From NCBI GenBank assembly GCA_951394045.1, contig OX595999.1, positions 1,426,001 through 1,490,000 of the forward strand: a stretch of 64,000 bases of DNA. The letters run 5' to 3'. Below the pieces are notes generated by a model, which was not told the DNA's origin, searched no databases, and was given only the letters and a program-made list of their open reading frames with translations. Both the position numbers and the translations under genes were made by a program. This document shows positions 41,432 through 51,405 of the stretch, in pieces. The stretch comes from Nitzschia sp. DOCU1 (Eukaryota; Bacillariophyta; Bacillariophyceae; Bacillariales; Bacillariaceae). Position 1 is the stretch's first letter. Every line of letters starts with the position of its first letter.

Positions 41432-43553
41432 GCTTTCTCTTGGACCGCCTTTGGAACTGCTTCCATTTTTTTATAGGCTAGTCTCCACTGATCCCGCTCA
41501 TAAATCTCCGTCATTTCGTCGCAAAAAACGTGGAGATCATACAACGTGACTTCGCCGGTGCCGTTCGTGTCAGCAAAGTCATGGACAAACTTCGCCAAGG
41601 TTAGTTCTCGATTGTCAATGGAAAGTCCCACGAGATCTCCCAAAGCCGATTGGATCTCAGTCACGCTAATCTTTCCATCATTGTCTCTATCGAGAGTATC
41701 TAGGCGAGCTTCTGGGTTGCACTGTTCCAGCCCGTCGTCCTGGGAAACATCGCATTCCGAATCCAGCTTTTGAGACAAACTATCCCAAATTCTTCTCCAT
41801 AGGTTTCTTGCAAAATAGGACATCAATTCGGCCTGAATGTTGACGTATGCCCCCTTTGGCGGCAACAGTTCCGGGTGCCCTTTAAAGTAGTCTGTCCACG
41901 GAGGCGATTGGCCGTTCGTCAAGTCTGAAATCTTCGTTGCAACTCGATAGACTTGATCGGGGACAATAGGTCGACCACGGACTTGAGTTACCACAGGAGG
42001 GTTCTGGGTAAAGTCTTCAATGATGCCGTTATCGTATTGCATCCAGCCTGGTTTCGGATCCCCAGCGTGAGTGGCTTCAATGCCCTCGGCTAGCAACCAT
42101 CCGGGCATGGGAACCACGGCAACGACTTCGTCACTCTTGATTTCGGCTTCCAACGCCTCCAACGAGAAAAATGAGCCTTCTGGATATTCCGTTCCGCCTC
42201 GAATGTTGCCGCCCATCAACACTACTGCATCAATCAAGTGCTCTCGTTGTCGGCGCGACACGTTCAGTGACGATCGGAGCAGAGTGCAAAGATACCGGCC
42301 CATACTCGTCACCTGGCCCCGGCTATTAACCGATGATAGAGGCTCAAAGGATGGTGGCACTCGCGACAGTTCTGTGTTTCGCAGTGGCTCTAAAGCATCA
42401 TAGGCTCGTTCACATTCTTCAGCCATTTCAGGATCTGGTTCCCAGTCGGATGTTTTGACAAAGGTAGCTTTGATGATAGGTTCTTTTCCGACAGCCTCGG
42501 CATTAGGCCAAATCAATTCCAAGACAGTCGCATAAACCGCATCCATCCCAGGTTTTAGCAGTCTCGTCCCACTAATCACTTCATCGACGCGGTGATGATC
42601 ATGACCTGACAAGAGGACTGGAAAATCAAACATCTTGCATGTCTTGTGATCGTCCGGAACATAAGTGTGTTGCATGGGAATAATGGTATCACACGCATAC
42701 GCGGGACCTTCCAATTGAATCTTGAGGCGCTCCAACGTTTTCCATGGACAATCAATCGTCGCACCCCCAAAGGGACCCCCTTTGAAATGTTCGTAGAGCT
42801 TGGGATCGTCCGACAAGACTGCCACCAAGCCCACCTTTCGTTTGTTGGATCCGTCGGGCGAGGCGATCTCCACGATATCGAATTCCTTTTGATGGTCCAT
42901 GGCCTCATGGTCCAACATGTTCGAATTTAGCCACGTTCCCGGAAATTCCCGAACGTGTCGACAAACCGTTTTGTGGCTAATGTCGGCCTGTGGATTTGTC
43001 GAGCAGATATACAAAGCATTGAAGCGTATTAGTTTTGAAACTATTTCCTGAAAGGCTCCTCTATCACACGTACCTCATGGTTACCCCATGTCAAATAGTC
43101 AATGGGAATGTTCGCCATGGCATTCATCATTCCTTGTCCTCGATCCACACTCGAAAGCAGATACGGTGCTAGAAAGTCTCCCGTCATGCAAGAAATCACG
43201 GTGGATCCAGTCGCCTTGGATCGAATATCTTTCAACAATGTTTTGACTGAAGGCAAATGTTCCAATGTGTAGGTATCAGTAATTTGAACGACGGTCAATC
43301 GGGCTTCTTGGGGTTGACAAGGCGTGGGTTTCCATGCAGTAGTGGTATCCGAGCCTCCGAGTTTATCGGCCGTCCCCGCTGCTCGACCTCCGCCACCACT
43401 TCTTGTTTTCTTTTCGACCATGTAAAGCTTCGACATGAAGGTCGCATTTTCTTTGCGACGATCCCATGGCATGACCCAAAACGCATTGACCACCGAGCTA
43501 ATGCCCAAGATTGCGGCATGTAGCAAGAGAACAAAGGCCGAGAGTGTTCTCAT
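41419..43553 (-). CDS. 5'-nucleotidase-like metallophosphatase with EF-hands
   Basis: Exon 1 is 43553-43074 and exon 2 is 42987-41419. The phase-0 86-nt intron joins GNHE to ADISHKTVC, giving 682 residues. An N-terminal hydrophobic leader ends SSVVNAFWV, with Phe directly after the cleavage point, as in heterokont plastid import. The metallophosphoesterase domain has a modified first metal motif (VVQITDTYTLEHLP, lacking the usual His of DxH), MTGDFLAP, WGNHE and SGHDHH. A 5'-nucleotidase C-terminal-like domain follows (MGGNIRGGTEYPEG and Gln/Arg binding region). The C-terminus has an EF-hand pair: DRDNDGKISVTE, an intact loop, and DTNGTGEVTLYD. It would hydrolyse phosphoesters such as nucleotides, possibly under Ca2+ control. 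Its ATG lies 45 bp from that of the opposing SET-MYND gene. Confidence 0.88.
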
Positions 43554-43598
43554 GATGGCGTGTTGTTGCTGTGATTGTTGATTGTGATCCTGTATCAA
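43554..43598. promoter_or_regulatory. Very short bidirectional intergenic region
   Basis: The phosphatase ATG (43553, minus) and the first SET-MYND ATG (43599, plus) are separated by 45 bp. Either promoters overlap coding sequence, or the real SET-MYND start is farther downstream. The spacer is rich in TGTTGTTG. Confidence 0.6.
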
Positions 43599-45578
43599 AT
43601 GGAGCAACCTTTTACGATTGCTTCAGTATCGGGAACGAACAACTGGCCAAGCCGAGAATCTTTTCGACCCAAAGAACATGAGCGCAACGAAGAAGTCGAT
43701 CACGGAGGTGACGGTGGTGGCAAAAGTCTCCCGGTTCGCAAAAGCCATGAGGACAAAAGATACCACCGCCGCCTTTTATTACGCGGCCGCAATTTTGGAG
43801 CCAATGACGTATGCGAGCGTGACACCACCGCCGTCTTTACGTCACCCGCCGAAACTTTTGATCACTTCCATCTATTAGACTTTTACGACCAAACGGACGC
43901 CAGACAGGCAAAATGGCGCGCCGTGACAAAAGATCCAAAAGATTGTCTACAACCTTCCGGATCCATGGATTCACAACTACCTTTGAATGCACTACTTCCA
44001 ATGGCTCAACAATCGCTTTGGCATAACCGAAGCAATGAAGACATTTCTTGTTGTATACCTTCCAATTCCTTGTTAACGTCACGAACCTGCGGCCCAGGAG
44101 ATCGGCGTGCGTTTGCTCGACATACCATTCCCGCTGGTCACGTCATTGTCCGCAATGCCCCTCTGGCCTTTGTCGTTCATGATCGTGACGAACGTTGTGC
44201 GGCTTGTTTCCAAAAGCCCACCAACAAAAAGTTGATGCGATGCAGCCAGTGTCAACAAACGTGGTATTGCTCTAGAGAGTGTCAAGTGCAAGATTTTCGA
44301 CTTCATCGATTCGAGTGCAGCAGCAGCAACAGCCGAGACGACAACAAACTCTTTGGAAATGACGAATGGCAGCACAATGCCAGACTACTACTTAGAACTG
44401 TTTTGAAAATTCTTACCACCAAGGAAGAAGAATGCCGGCTGGAAAACAACGAGGACTGCAAAACGCCACAACAACAACTGTGCACGTGTTCACGTCGCCA
44501 CTTTTACCAGTTGGGATTTGGCACCCAAACTTTGGATCCCCACGAAGTTCGGACGCTTCAGACGGTTACCCAAATTTTGACCAGTCGATCCAAGCTCTTG
44601 ACCAAAATTGGTATGGATTATGTGGCAAGCGATCCTAGTTTGCTCCGACCAATGCTGGTGAATTTCCTCTTGCGATTTCGTGTGAACAATTTTGGAATGG
44701 TCGATGCCATGGCGAGAGTGGTTGGGAGTGGCGTTTACCCGTTGGGTGCCCTTTTGAATCATTCCTGTGCTCCCAATTGCGTATTACGATACACCGATCA
44801 TCGAGGTATTTTAGAGATTGTGGCGGCTCGGGATATTGACGAGGGAGAAGAACTGACTCATTCCTATGTGGAATTGGTGGAATCGACGTCACAGCGCCAA
44901 GAACACTTGAAGTCCATTTATGAATTTGATTGTCGGTGCTCCCGATGCCGTGAATGTTATGTGATTCTGCCTTTGAACTACAAGGATTTGTCTGTTGACA
45001 AATTGATTGATTGGATTTTGGACGAATGCAATCCTAATGTGGAAACGCCCGAGCCATCGATCGACGAAGCCCGCGACTCGACAATACAAGTACCGCTGGA
45101 TGATTTGCTTCTACCAACCTCTATGGATGCTGGAGTCGTCGAAAAGGCAAAATTATTGCAACAGCAGGCTAGACTTGCCATGGCTCGAGACGACTATTTG
45201 GAAGAATTGAGTTGTTTCTCCCAAGCCCAGAACCTTCTCGCCCGCAATGACACAAAGAGGAACTCGTTCCAACTCTTTTCGCTTGAACTATACAAAATCC
45301 AATGTGAGTACCTATCCTGCTTGATTTTGAATCAAGAGGAAATGGAGAAAACGGTGGCAACGTGCCGTCATATTGTGGCAATCCTGTGCATGGCACTCTC
45401 GCAGACACCCAACCACCCGCTGCTGGGACTTCAACTATTCACGCTGGGAGATCTCTACCAAGCCAACGGCCAAGTGGATCGTGCAGAGAGAACGTATCGT
45501 TGGGCGCTGAAAACCCTTTTGATTAGCCAAGGCCCCAACAGCGAAATGGTACAAATGCTTCGCGAAAAGCTCGAGTGA
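43599..45578 (+). CDS. SET-MYND protein (SMYD-like methyltransferase)
   Basis: The protein has 659 residues if the ATG at 43599 is used; the first 130 or so residues have no recognised domain and a later start is possible. The SET domain is split around a MYND zinc finger, the SMYD arrangement. The start of SET reads RRAFARHTIPAGHVIVRNAPLAF. The MYND finger (CAACFQKP, CSQCQQTWYCSRECQ, HRFEC) follows. The catalytic half then has YPLGALLNHSCAPNC with the NHS motif, GEELTHSYV, and a post-SET zinc cluster FDCRCSRC. The last 150 residues form TPR-like helices (LGLQLFTLGDLYQANGQVDRAERTYRWAL). It should methylate lysines of histones or other proteins using S-adenosylmethionine, in nucleus or cytosol. 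The gene is intronless. Confidence 0.92.
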   Translation: MEQPFTIASVSGTNNWPSRESFRPKEHERNEEVDHGGDGGGKSLPVRKSHEDKRYHRRLLLRGRNFGANDVCERDTTAVFTSPAETFDHFHLLDFYDQTDARQAKWRAVTKDPKDCLQPSGSMDSQLPLNALLPMAQQSLWHNRSNEDISCCIPSNSLLTSRTCGPGDRRAFARHTIPAGHVIVRNAPLAFVVHDRDERCAACFQKPTNKKLMRCSQCQQTWYCSRECQVQDFRLHRFECSSSNSRDDNKLFGNDEWQHNARLLLRTVLKILTTKEEECRLENNEDCKTPQQQLCTCSRRHFYQLGFGTQTLDPHEVRTLQTVTQILTSRSKLLTKIGMDYVASDPSLLRPMLVNFLLRFRVNNFGMVDAMARVVGSGVYPLGALLNHSCAPNCVLRYTDHRGILEIVAARDIDEGEELTHSYVELVESTSQRQEHLKSIYEFDCRCSRCRECYVILPLNYKDLSVDKLIDWILDECNPNVETPEPSIDEARDSTIQVPLDDLLLPTSMDAGVVEKAKLLQQQARLAMARDDYLEELSCFSQAQNLLARNDTKRNSFQLFSLELYKIQCEYLSCLILNQEEMEKTVATCRHIVAILCMALSQTPNHPLLGLQLFTLGDLYQANGQVDRAERTYRWALKTLLISQGPNSEMVQMLREKLE

Positions 45579-45704
45579 AATTGTTGTTCTTCCACCACCA
45601 ATTGGACAGTGGAAAAGTGCAGACACGTCAACTAACGAGTGTAGATATAGTTACTTACTGGCACAATTTTACGCGACTTTCATTCCTTAAGCTACCTCTT
45701 CTTT

Positions 45705-47219
45705 CTATTGCAGTTCCACAACACCAGCTCGCTTCTTGCCGGCGCGAAGGACGACTTCCGTCTTCCCCTCCAAATCAGCCTTGGTCAACGCGCCCGTTTC
45801 GTCTTCAATCTTTGCATCACCCAACTTGGCTCCACCTCCGGCAATGAGCCGTCGTGCTTCCTTTTTGCTACTTGCCAAACCTAATTCGAGAAACAAATCG
45901 GCAAACGGCTTTCCATCGCCTTCCAAATCCGACGCCGAAACATAAATTCTTGGAAGTCCCTCTGTCGATTCTCCGGCACCCTTGAACATGTTTTGGATTG
46001 TTTCATGAATTTGCGCCAGACACTCTCGGCCGTGCAGCATGGCTGTAGCTTCATCCGCAAGAACAATTTTGGCTTGATTAATGTCCGAACCAGTCAACTG
46101 TTCCAATTTGGCAATCTCCTTCAAATCCAATTCTGTAAACAGCTTCAAGAAACGAATGACGTCTTCATCCGATGTATTTCTCCAAAATTGCCAATAATCA
46201 TATTCCGATAATTTGTCCGCGTTCAACCAAATGGCCCCGCCTGCCGTCTTGCCCATTTTGGTTCCATCGCTCTTGGTGATGAGAGGTGCCGTCAATGCGA
46301 ACAGTTGAGCACCTTCACATCGTCGTCCGAGTTCCGTGCCTGATACCATGTTGCCCCATTGATCGCTTCCACCCAATTGCAAAATGGCATTGTGGCGCCG
46401 ATACAATTCCAAAAAATCGTACGCTTGTAGAATCATGTAATTGAATTCCAGAAAACTAAAGGGAGCCTCCCGATTCAATCGTTGTTTCACGGATTCAAAG
46501 CTGAGCATGCGATTAATTGTAAACTGCGTCCCATATTCTCGTAGAAATTCGAGGTATTTGAGACCGCTCAGCCAATCATCATTATTGACCATGATGGCGT
46601 CGGTAGGATTGGTAGTACCAAACGTCAAGAATTTCTCAAATACCTTGGATATGCCATTGGTATTTCGTTGAATATCTTCTTCCGTCAAAAGCTTGCGCGA
46701 TTCATCCTTTCCTGTCGGATCTCCAACTTTGGAAGTCCCACCTCCAATCAAGACAATAGGTCGATGACCGGTTTGCTGCAAGTGCCGCAAAATCATAATT
46801 TGCAATAAACTTCCGACATGCAACGAATCGGCAGTCGCATCAAAGCCGAGATAGGCCGAGACGGGTTCCCCAGTGCTCATTTTCGCATCCAATTCGGTAA
46901 TGCCAGTACATTGATGCAAAAAGCCACGATCTCGCATCGTCTTTAAAAAGTCGGATTGAAGTTTCTCCAAGGCCTCGGCGTCTCGTGCATAAATGGACGA
47001 ATCGACATATTCTTCTTCATTGTGATCGGTAGACGACGACGCGGCTGGGGACTCGGCGGCCGTAGTGGGTGCTAGACGAATCCATGAGACGTGTCGAGTT
47101 CCTCCTCGAATGATGGATCTGGAGCGTCGTAGGACGCTGGTGGGTGCCGATGGTGAGAATGCTTGGCTGGCCGCCCTGAATGCAAGAGCTGCCACCACTG
47201 CCGACATGGCAAACTTCAT
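45705..47219 (-). CDS. Organellar tyrosyl-tRNA synthetase
   Basis: The protein has 504 residues from the ATG at 47219, bacterial-type. The leader MKFAMSAVVAALAFRAASQAFSPSA is a signal peptide ending at an A-F junction followed by a basic, Ser/Arg-rich transit region, so plastid targeting is likely and dual targeting is possible. The class I catalytic domain has YLGFDATADSLHVGSL (HIGH box, 134-137), GGGTSKVGDPTG, GGSDQWGN and GTKMGKTAGGAIWLN (KMSKS-like, 321-325). The anticodon-binding helices follow and an S4 RNA-binding domain ends the protein (SSKKEARRLIAGGGAKLGD). It charges tRNA-Tyr for organelle translation. The length and domain order are those of bacterial TyrRS plus leader. No intron was found. 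Confidence 0.95.
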   Translation of the reverse strand: MKFAMSAVVAALAFRAASQAFSPSAPTSVLRRSRSIIRGGTRHVSWIRLAPTTAAESPAASSSTDHNEEEYVDSSIYARDAEALEKLQSDFLKTMRDRGFLHQCTGITELDAKMSTGEPVSAYLGFDATADSLHVGSLLQIMILRHLQQTGHRPIVLIGGGTSKVGDPTGKDESRKLLTEEDIQRNTNGISKVFEKFLTFGTTNPTDAIMVNNDDWLSGLKYLEFLREYGTQFTINRMLSFESVKQRLNREAPFSFLEFNYMILQAYDFLELYRRHNAILQLGGSDQWGNMVSGTELGRRCEGAQLFALTAPLITKSDGTKMGKTAGGAIWLNADKLSEYDYWQFWRNTSDEDVIRFLKLFTELDLKEIAKLEQLTGSDINQAKIVLADEATAMLHGRECLAQIHETIQNMFKGAGESTEGLPRIYVSASDLEGDGKPFADLFLELGLASSKKEARRLIAGGGAKLGDAKIEDETGALTKADLEGKTEVVLRAGKKRAGVVELQ

Positions 47220-47679
47220 TCTAGTAGTAGTAGCTAGTTAGCTAGCGATGGGATGAGACAGCGAAAACAAGGATTGAAAAGAGAAGAGTGAATCCAAGGG
47301 AGGATTGTATCGAAGAAGGGTGTGGTGGCAGTGCCGCACGGAGAATCATGCCATGGTGATGTGTTTTGTGGCGGGAAAGATCGATGGGTGTCGCGAGGCC
47401 GGTCGGGTGGAAGGAAAAACGTCAGTGGGAGTCCGTCCGTCCACCCGTCTGCCCGGGTAGCCGGCGGACTGCAACGAATGACGTACTTTCGGTTCCATTG
47501 AGTCGATCGAGCCGTCTCGCTCGCCGAGTCACGCGTTCTGTGCCCAGTGTTCATCGCAAAGAAAAGAGTAAGCGCCATGCATGGACAAAGCAGGAAGTTG
47601 AAAGATACGAATCTTCCATTCCACCATGGGGACGCAAAAAGTCAAAGACGTTACATAATTTCTTCATTGACCCTTCATC
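47220..47679. other. Divergent promoter region, TyrRS and UGT genes
   Basis: The 460-bp stretch separates two outward-facing starts. A run of TAGTAGTAGTAGCTAGTTAGCTAGCGATG lies beside the TyrRS ATG. No coding feature was seen. Confidence 0.5.
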
Positions 47680-49152
47680 ATGCCACTGAAACGCATTTCC
47701 ATTGTCACAGCCGGATCTCGGGGTGACGTTCAACCCTACTTGGCCTTGGCCTTGGAGTTGCGACAACGCGGATACGAAATCCGCTTCATCACGAATGAGA
47801 ACTTTGGCAGCTGGTTGCAATCCTACGGCTTCGGCTTCTGTGGCATGCTGCCCGATTCCAACCAGGTCTTGCGAGACGAGCCCAAGCTCCGGCAAGCCAT
47901 GGATGATGGCAAGGCAGCAACTCTGTTTGCTGGCATCGCCAGCGCGTCGGCGAAAATGGCGCCAGCGGCGTTTGAAAGATTTCGGCAGGAGCTGGAAGAC
48001 TTCCCACCGGATCTCATTATAAAAGGCCCCCTGGTGGACTTTTTGGTGTACTATGCAGTGTTGAAATACAAAATTCCTTTTGTCGATATCTTCTGGATGT
48101 TCCTCACGTACAACCCCGAACATGCTCTATGGGGATTTCCGAAATTGCCCTTTGGGCTCCATCGCATCTTTTCGTTTCTCATTTTGAATGGCTACTACCA
48201 GGGACAAAAAGTCTATGATTTGGATCCCGAGTGCAAGATTGCCGAGCAAGTTTCCAAGTCCCAATTTCTCGAGACGTATTATCGACCTAAACTTCCCAAG
48301 ATTCTCATGGTCTCGGAACTTATTCAACCCGTCTTGTATCCAAACGTTCCCAAGAACATTGTGAAATTCGTGGGTTACGCCACAGTCCCAGACGGGGATC
48401 AAGCGAACGATGCAGCCTTTGGAGGGAGCGAGGCTCGTCAAACGCTGCAGAAATTCCTGGATGAATCGACCACTATGGATTGCATTTATATGGGTTGGGG
48501 TAGCATGTCGGCGGGACCCCAAATGTCGGAATTTGTCGTGCGGACGTTGCAGCTATCTGGAACGCGCGGAATCGTGCTACAAGGCAATGCAGGGCTTGGC
48601 TTACAGCATGTTCATAATTTGGAGCTATTGGATTATGCCCAAGAGCATGTTCTCTTTGTGCCCAATGCCCCTCACGAGTGGCTTTTCCCACGAGTTGCCT
48701 TGACGGTTCATCATGGCGGAAGTGGGACTACGGCTGCGGCTTTGCGATCTGGTCGACCCACCATTATTACTCCTGTATTCGTTGATCAGTGGGATCATGC
48801 GTACGTTGTCAATCAGCTGGGTTGTGGTGTTGGATTTGAATCGACCCAGCTCCAAAGATCGCACAGTGAGGATTTGGCAAGGGCGATTCAAGACGTCTTG
48901 ACTAACGAAAAGATGCAACAACGCGCTAGAGAAGTTGGAGCCAAGCTCAAACTAGAGCACGGCACTGTTCGGGCCGCTGATGAATTAGAACTGTATTGGA
49001 CAGAGTTTGGGGAAACCGAGAAATTCCATCAACTGTTCCCGGGGGAACGTAAACCTACAAGTCGGTTTTGGACCTGGTTTGCCATTGGTGTTGTTGCTGT
49101 TGCCACGACGGGAGCTGTAGTGGCGCAACACTCGTGGAAACGTGCAAGGTGA
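47680..49152 (+). CDS. UDP-glycosyltransferase, GT1/GT28 type
   Basis: The protein has 490 residues from the ATG at 47680, intronless. The N-terminal Rossmann domain opens with ISIVTAGSRGDVQPYLALALELRQRGYEI, the GT28-like GSRGDVQP motif typical of sterol 3-beta-glucosyltransferases and related lipid glycosyltransferases. The C-terminal donor domain has MGWGSMS, NAPHEWLFPRV and HHGGSGTTAAALRSGRPTI followed by PVFVDQWDHA, which match the UDP-sugar signature including the catalytic-site HGGxGT. A C-terminal hydrophobic segment (about 465-482) with basic end forms a tail anchor. It should transfer a sugar from a UDP donor to a lipid acceptor (sterol is the best guess) at a membrane. The acceptor is inferred, not shown. 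Confidence 0.9.
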   Translation: MPLKRISIVTAGSRGDVQPYLALALELRQRGYEIRFITNENFGSWLQSYGFGFCGMLPDSNQVLRDEPKLRQAMDDGKAATLFAGIASASAKMAPAAFERFRQELEDFPPDLIIKGPLVDFLVYYAVLKYKIPFVDIFWMFLTYNPEHALWGFPKLPFGLHRIFSFLILNGYYQGQKVYDLDPECKIAEQVSKSQFLETYYRPKLPKILMVSELIQPVLYPNVPKNIVKFVGYATVPDGDQANDAAFGGSEARQTLQKFLDESTTMDCIYMGWGSMSAGPQMSEFVVRTLQLSGTRGIVLQGNAGLGLQHVHNLELLDYAQEHVLFVPNAPHEWLFPRVALTVHHGGSGTTAAALRSGRPTIITPVFVDQWDHAYVVNQLGCGVGFESTQLQRSHSEDLARAIQDVLTNEKMQQRAREVGAKLKLEHGTVRAADELELYWTEFGETEKFHQLFPGERKPTSRFWTWFAIGVVAVATTGAVVAQHSWKRAR

Positions 49153-49378
49153 CGACAATCAAACCAAAGAAAGGTAAAAATTGGTGCTTGGTGGATGTGC
49201 TGAGACCCAAGCTTTTGCTCCCTCCCACCCTAGAAAACACCTACCCCCGATGCTCTCCCTTTTCTTCTTCGCGGCATCTTTATCTGTACCGGAATTTTCT
49301 GGAATACAACACTGCCGGGATAGACGATAAGTAATAAAATGAAAGATTAAGGAAACATGCACATCTGTCTATCTATTG

Positions 49379-50914
49379 TTATAATGCAAAACTGTTCAGC
49401 AGAGCCGGTCCCTGGAGCAAGTGAAAAAGAATATCGCTTATGCTTCCGTACCGAGACGACGTCGCATGTTGTGCTCGTTCCAAAACCAGTGGCCAAAGAC
49501 TCAACGGGACATTATTGGCCTGGAGCAACAACCGGCGACCACCTCGATTGAGAACGGTATAGAACTGAATCTCTCTGTAGTGCAGCGTGTAGTCGTCCAT
49601 GAAAATGTCGGTCAAGTTGGGATTCCTCTTGACTGCTTCCAGCAAGGCTTTTGTGCCATGTTCATAAACGTCATTCCCACTCACTGAAAGAGAGGAAAGA
49701 GACGCTTGTCGGGACAGGAGACACTGCTGCGCAAATTGCACCATGGCATTATCTGTGATTCGATTGTCCGAAATATCCAGGCATTGCAAATTACACTCTG
49801 ACATGGACAATGGGTCTTGCAACAACTCTAGTCCTTGGTCGCCTAGGCCACAGCCGACCAAAGTCAAGCCAGTCAGTGTACACGTGTTTTCTGCCATATG
49901 GTTGACCAGCAAAAGCGGCGCCAAAGCCTGACAGCTCTCCCAACCGCATTGGTTGCGAGATAGATCCAGCCAACACAATGCCTTTGCTTGGCTCACCGTT
50001 CGTAATATCGTCGCTAATTGATAATCGTGCAAGCCACAATACGCAAAGGACAATGTTCGTAAATGGCGCAGATTTTGGAAGGCTCCAGCCCATGATGCGT
50101 CACCAGCAAAAAAACATTCGTCATCAAAGCAACTCGATTGAAAGTCCAATCGAGTCAGTTTCTTGTTGTCGTGCTGCTGCAAAAGTTCCCCACAAAAGGC
50201 ACCCCAGGAAGAAGCTTGTAGTGTTTCGGTAATGCGAAGGTCCGTCAAGTAATGACTCGTTGCCACCCACCGACCCAGATGGACCCATCCCTCCAAGTCC
50301 TGTGTAGAATTATGGATGAGCCGTAGCGATCGTATTCTATGATGACATGCGGATATTTGTCGAGGATCAAAATCATGGCAATGTTCAAACGACCATTCAC
50401 ACCAAACTCGTTCATCGTACGTCAGCAAGTCCAGGATTGCCGTTTGCAAAGTCGGGTGTCCCACGGGAACATTGCTAAAACGGATGCGTACAATTTGAGG
50501 GTTCTCTGGAACGAGACGCAACAAACGAGCCACGTCATTAAGAAAGGACTCTCTATCCATTTCTCCTTGACATTGCCATCGATCCAGATCCCATTGCATA
50601 ATGTGACATAGCTCCAAACTTTGTAATGTAGGGTCTCGTGATTCGAGACGTTTCAGGGTCTGGGAATAATAATCTTCAATAAATGTTCGCTCATGGTCAG
50701 AGGAATGAGTACTGGTACTTATGGTGGCCTCGTCGTCATCGTCTTCTTCTTTTGCCCATGCCACAAATATCTCATCGGAAGATGACTCTTTACTGTTCGT
50801 TTCTTGCTGCTGCTGCCGCTGCTGCCGCTCGGTCGTGTCATGACGTGATGCCAGCAATTCAGAAAGCAAAACTTCAGCGTCGTTGAATTCACTGCTGATG
50901 CTGGTGCTGGCCAT
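49379..50914 (-). CDS. Leucine-rich-repeat (RNI-type) protein
   Basis: The protein has 511 residues from ATG at 50914. The N-terminal 75 residues are disordered, Gln- and Asp/Glu-rich. From about 90 onward, repeats of 26-29 residues follow the ribonuclease-inhibitor-like LRR pattern, for example LRTLSFAYCGLHDYQLATIL, LCWLDLSRNQCGWESCQAL, LTGLTLVGCGLGDQGLELL and LQCLDISDNRITDNAMVQF. The C-terminal 60 residues have a helical cap with RGSS-like basic residues. LRR proteins are interaction scaffolds, so the binding partner is unknown. No signal peptide, transmembrane segment or kinase domain is present, so it is probably cytosolic. LRR proteins of this layout are abundant in diatoms (general knowledge). 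No intron was found. Confidence 0.85.
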   Translation of the reverse strand: MASTSISSEFNDAEVLLSELLASRHDTTERQQRQQQQETNSKESSSDEIFVAWAKEEDDDDEATISTSTHSSDHERTFIEDYYSQTLKRLESRDPTLQSLELCHIMQWDLDRWQCQGEMDRESFLNDVARLLRLVPENPQIVRIRFSNVPVGHPTLQTAILDLLTYDERVWCEWSFEHCHDFDPRQISACHHRIRSLRLIHNSTQDLEGWVHLGRWVATSHYLTDLRITETLQASSWGAFCGELLQQHDNKKLTRLDFQSSCFDDECFFAGDASWAGAFQNLRHLRTLSFAYCGLHDYQLATILRTVSQAKALCWLDLSRNQCGWESCQALAPLLLVNHMAENTCTLTGLTLVGCGLGDQGLELLQDPLSMSECNLQCLDISDNRITDNAMVQFAQQCLLSRQASLSSLSVSGNDVYEHGTKALLEAVKRNPNLTDIFMDDYTLHYREIQFYTVLNRGGRRLLLQANNVPLSLWPLVLERAQHATSSRYGSISDILFHLLQGPALLNSFAL

Positions 50915-51405
50915 GATGATGATGGTACTGTCTGCGTCCTATGTGGAAGAGACAGTGCAACTGGATTCTACCAAGTATGATGATGCCATTGACTTTATGG
51001 CTTGCTTCAATCGCTATCGAAGGCTTCTTCGTTAACCGTCGTACTCAGTCGCATTGCTATCGAACTTTTCAAAAAGTTCTGGTCGTTGTCGTGCGTGAGA
51101 ACGCGCTTGAAGGCGTCACCAGCATTCGTACTCATTTTTCCATTTCACGATTATGCACGACTCGGAAAGGAAGGCCGGCGCATCAATCACGGAATGCGCA
51201 CATTTCGATGCGCAAAGGACTTGGTCGATTCCTTTCAGACGTTCTACCGCCACAAAAAGAAATAAAGAGACGCGATTGATTCTGATTCTTGCCATATCTT
51301 GCATCCAAAGCCAAGGCTGCCAAATCGACCATGGCCGACGAGCGACAATAAGTGCCACAAACGAGCTACGGTCCAAGCCCCACAAGTGCATGTGAGCGTC
51401 ACTGA
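50915..51405. other. Spacer upstream of the LRR gene
   Basis: Both strands carry ATG frames of 60-110 codons with no domain. A minus-strand frame reaching 51430 has SDAHMHLWGLD, which recalls the start of amidohydrolases, but it is probably chance or part of the adjacent decayed fragment. No gene is called. Confidence 0.45.
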
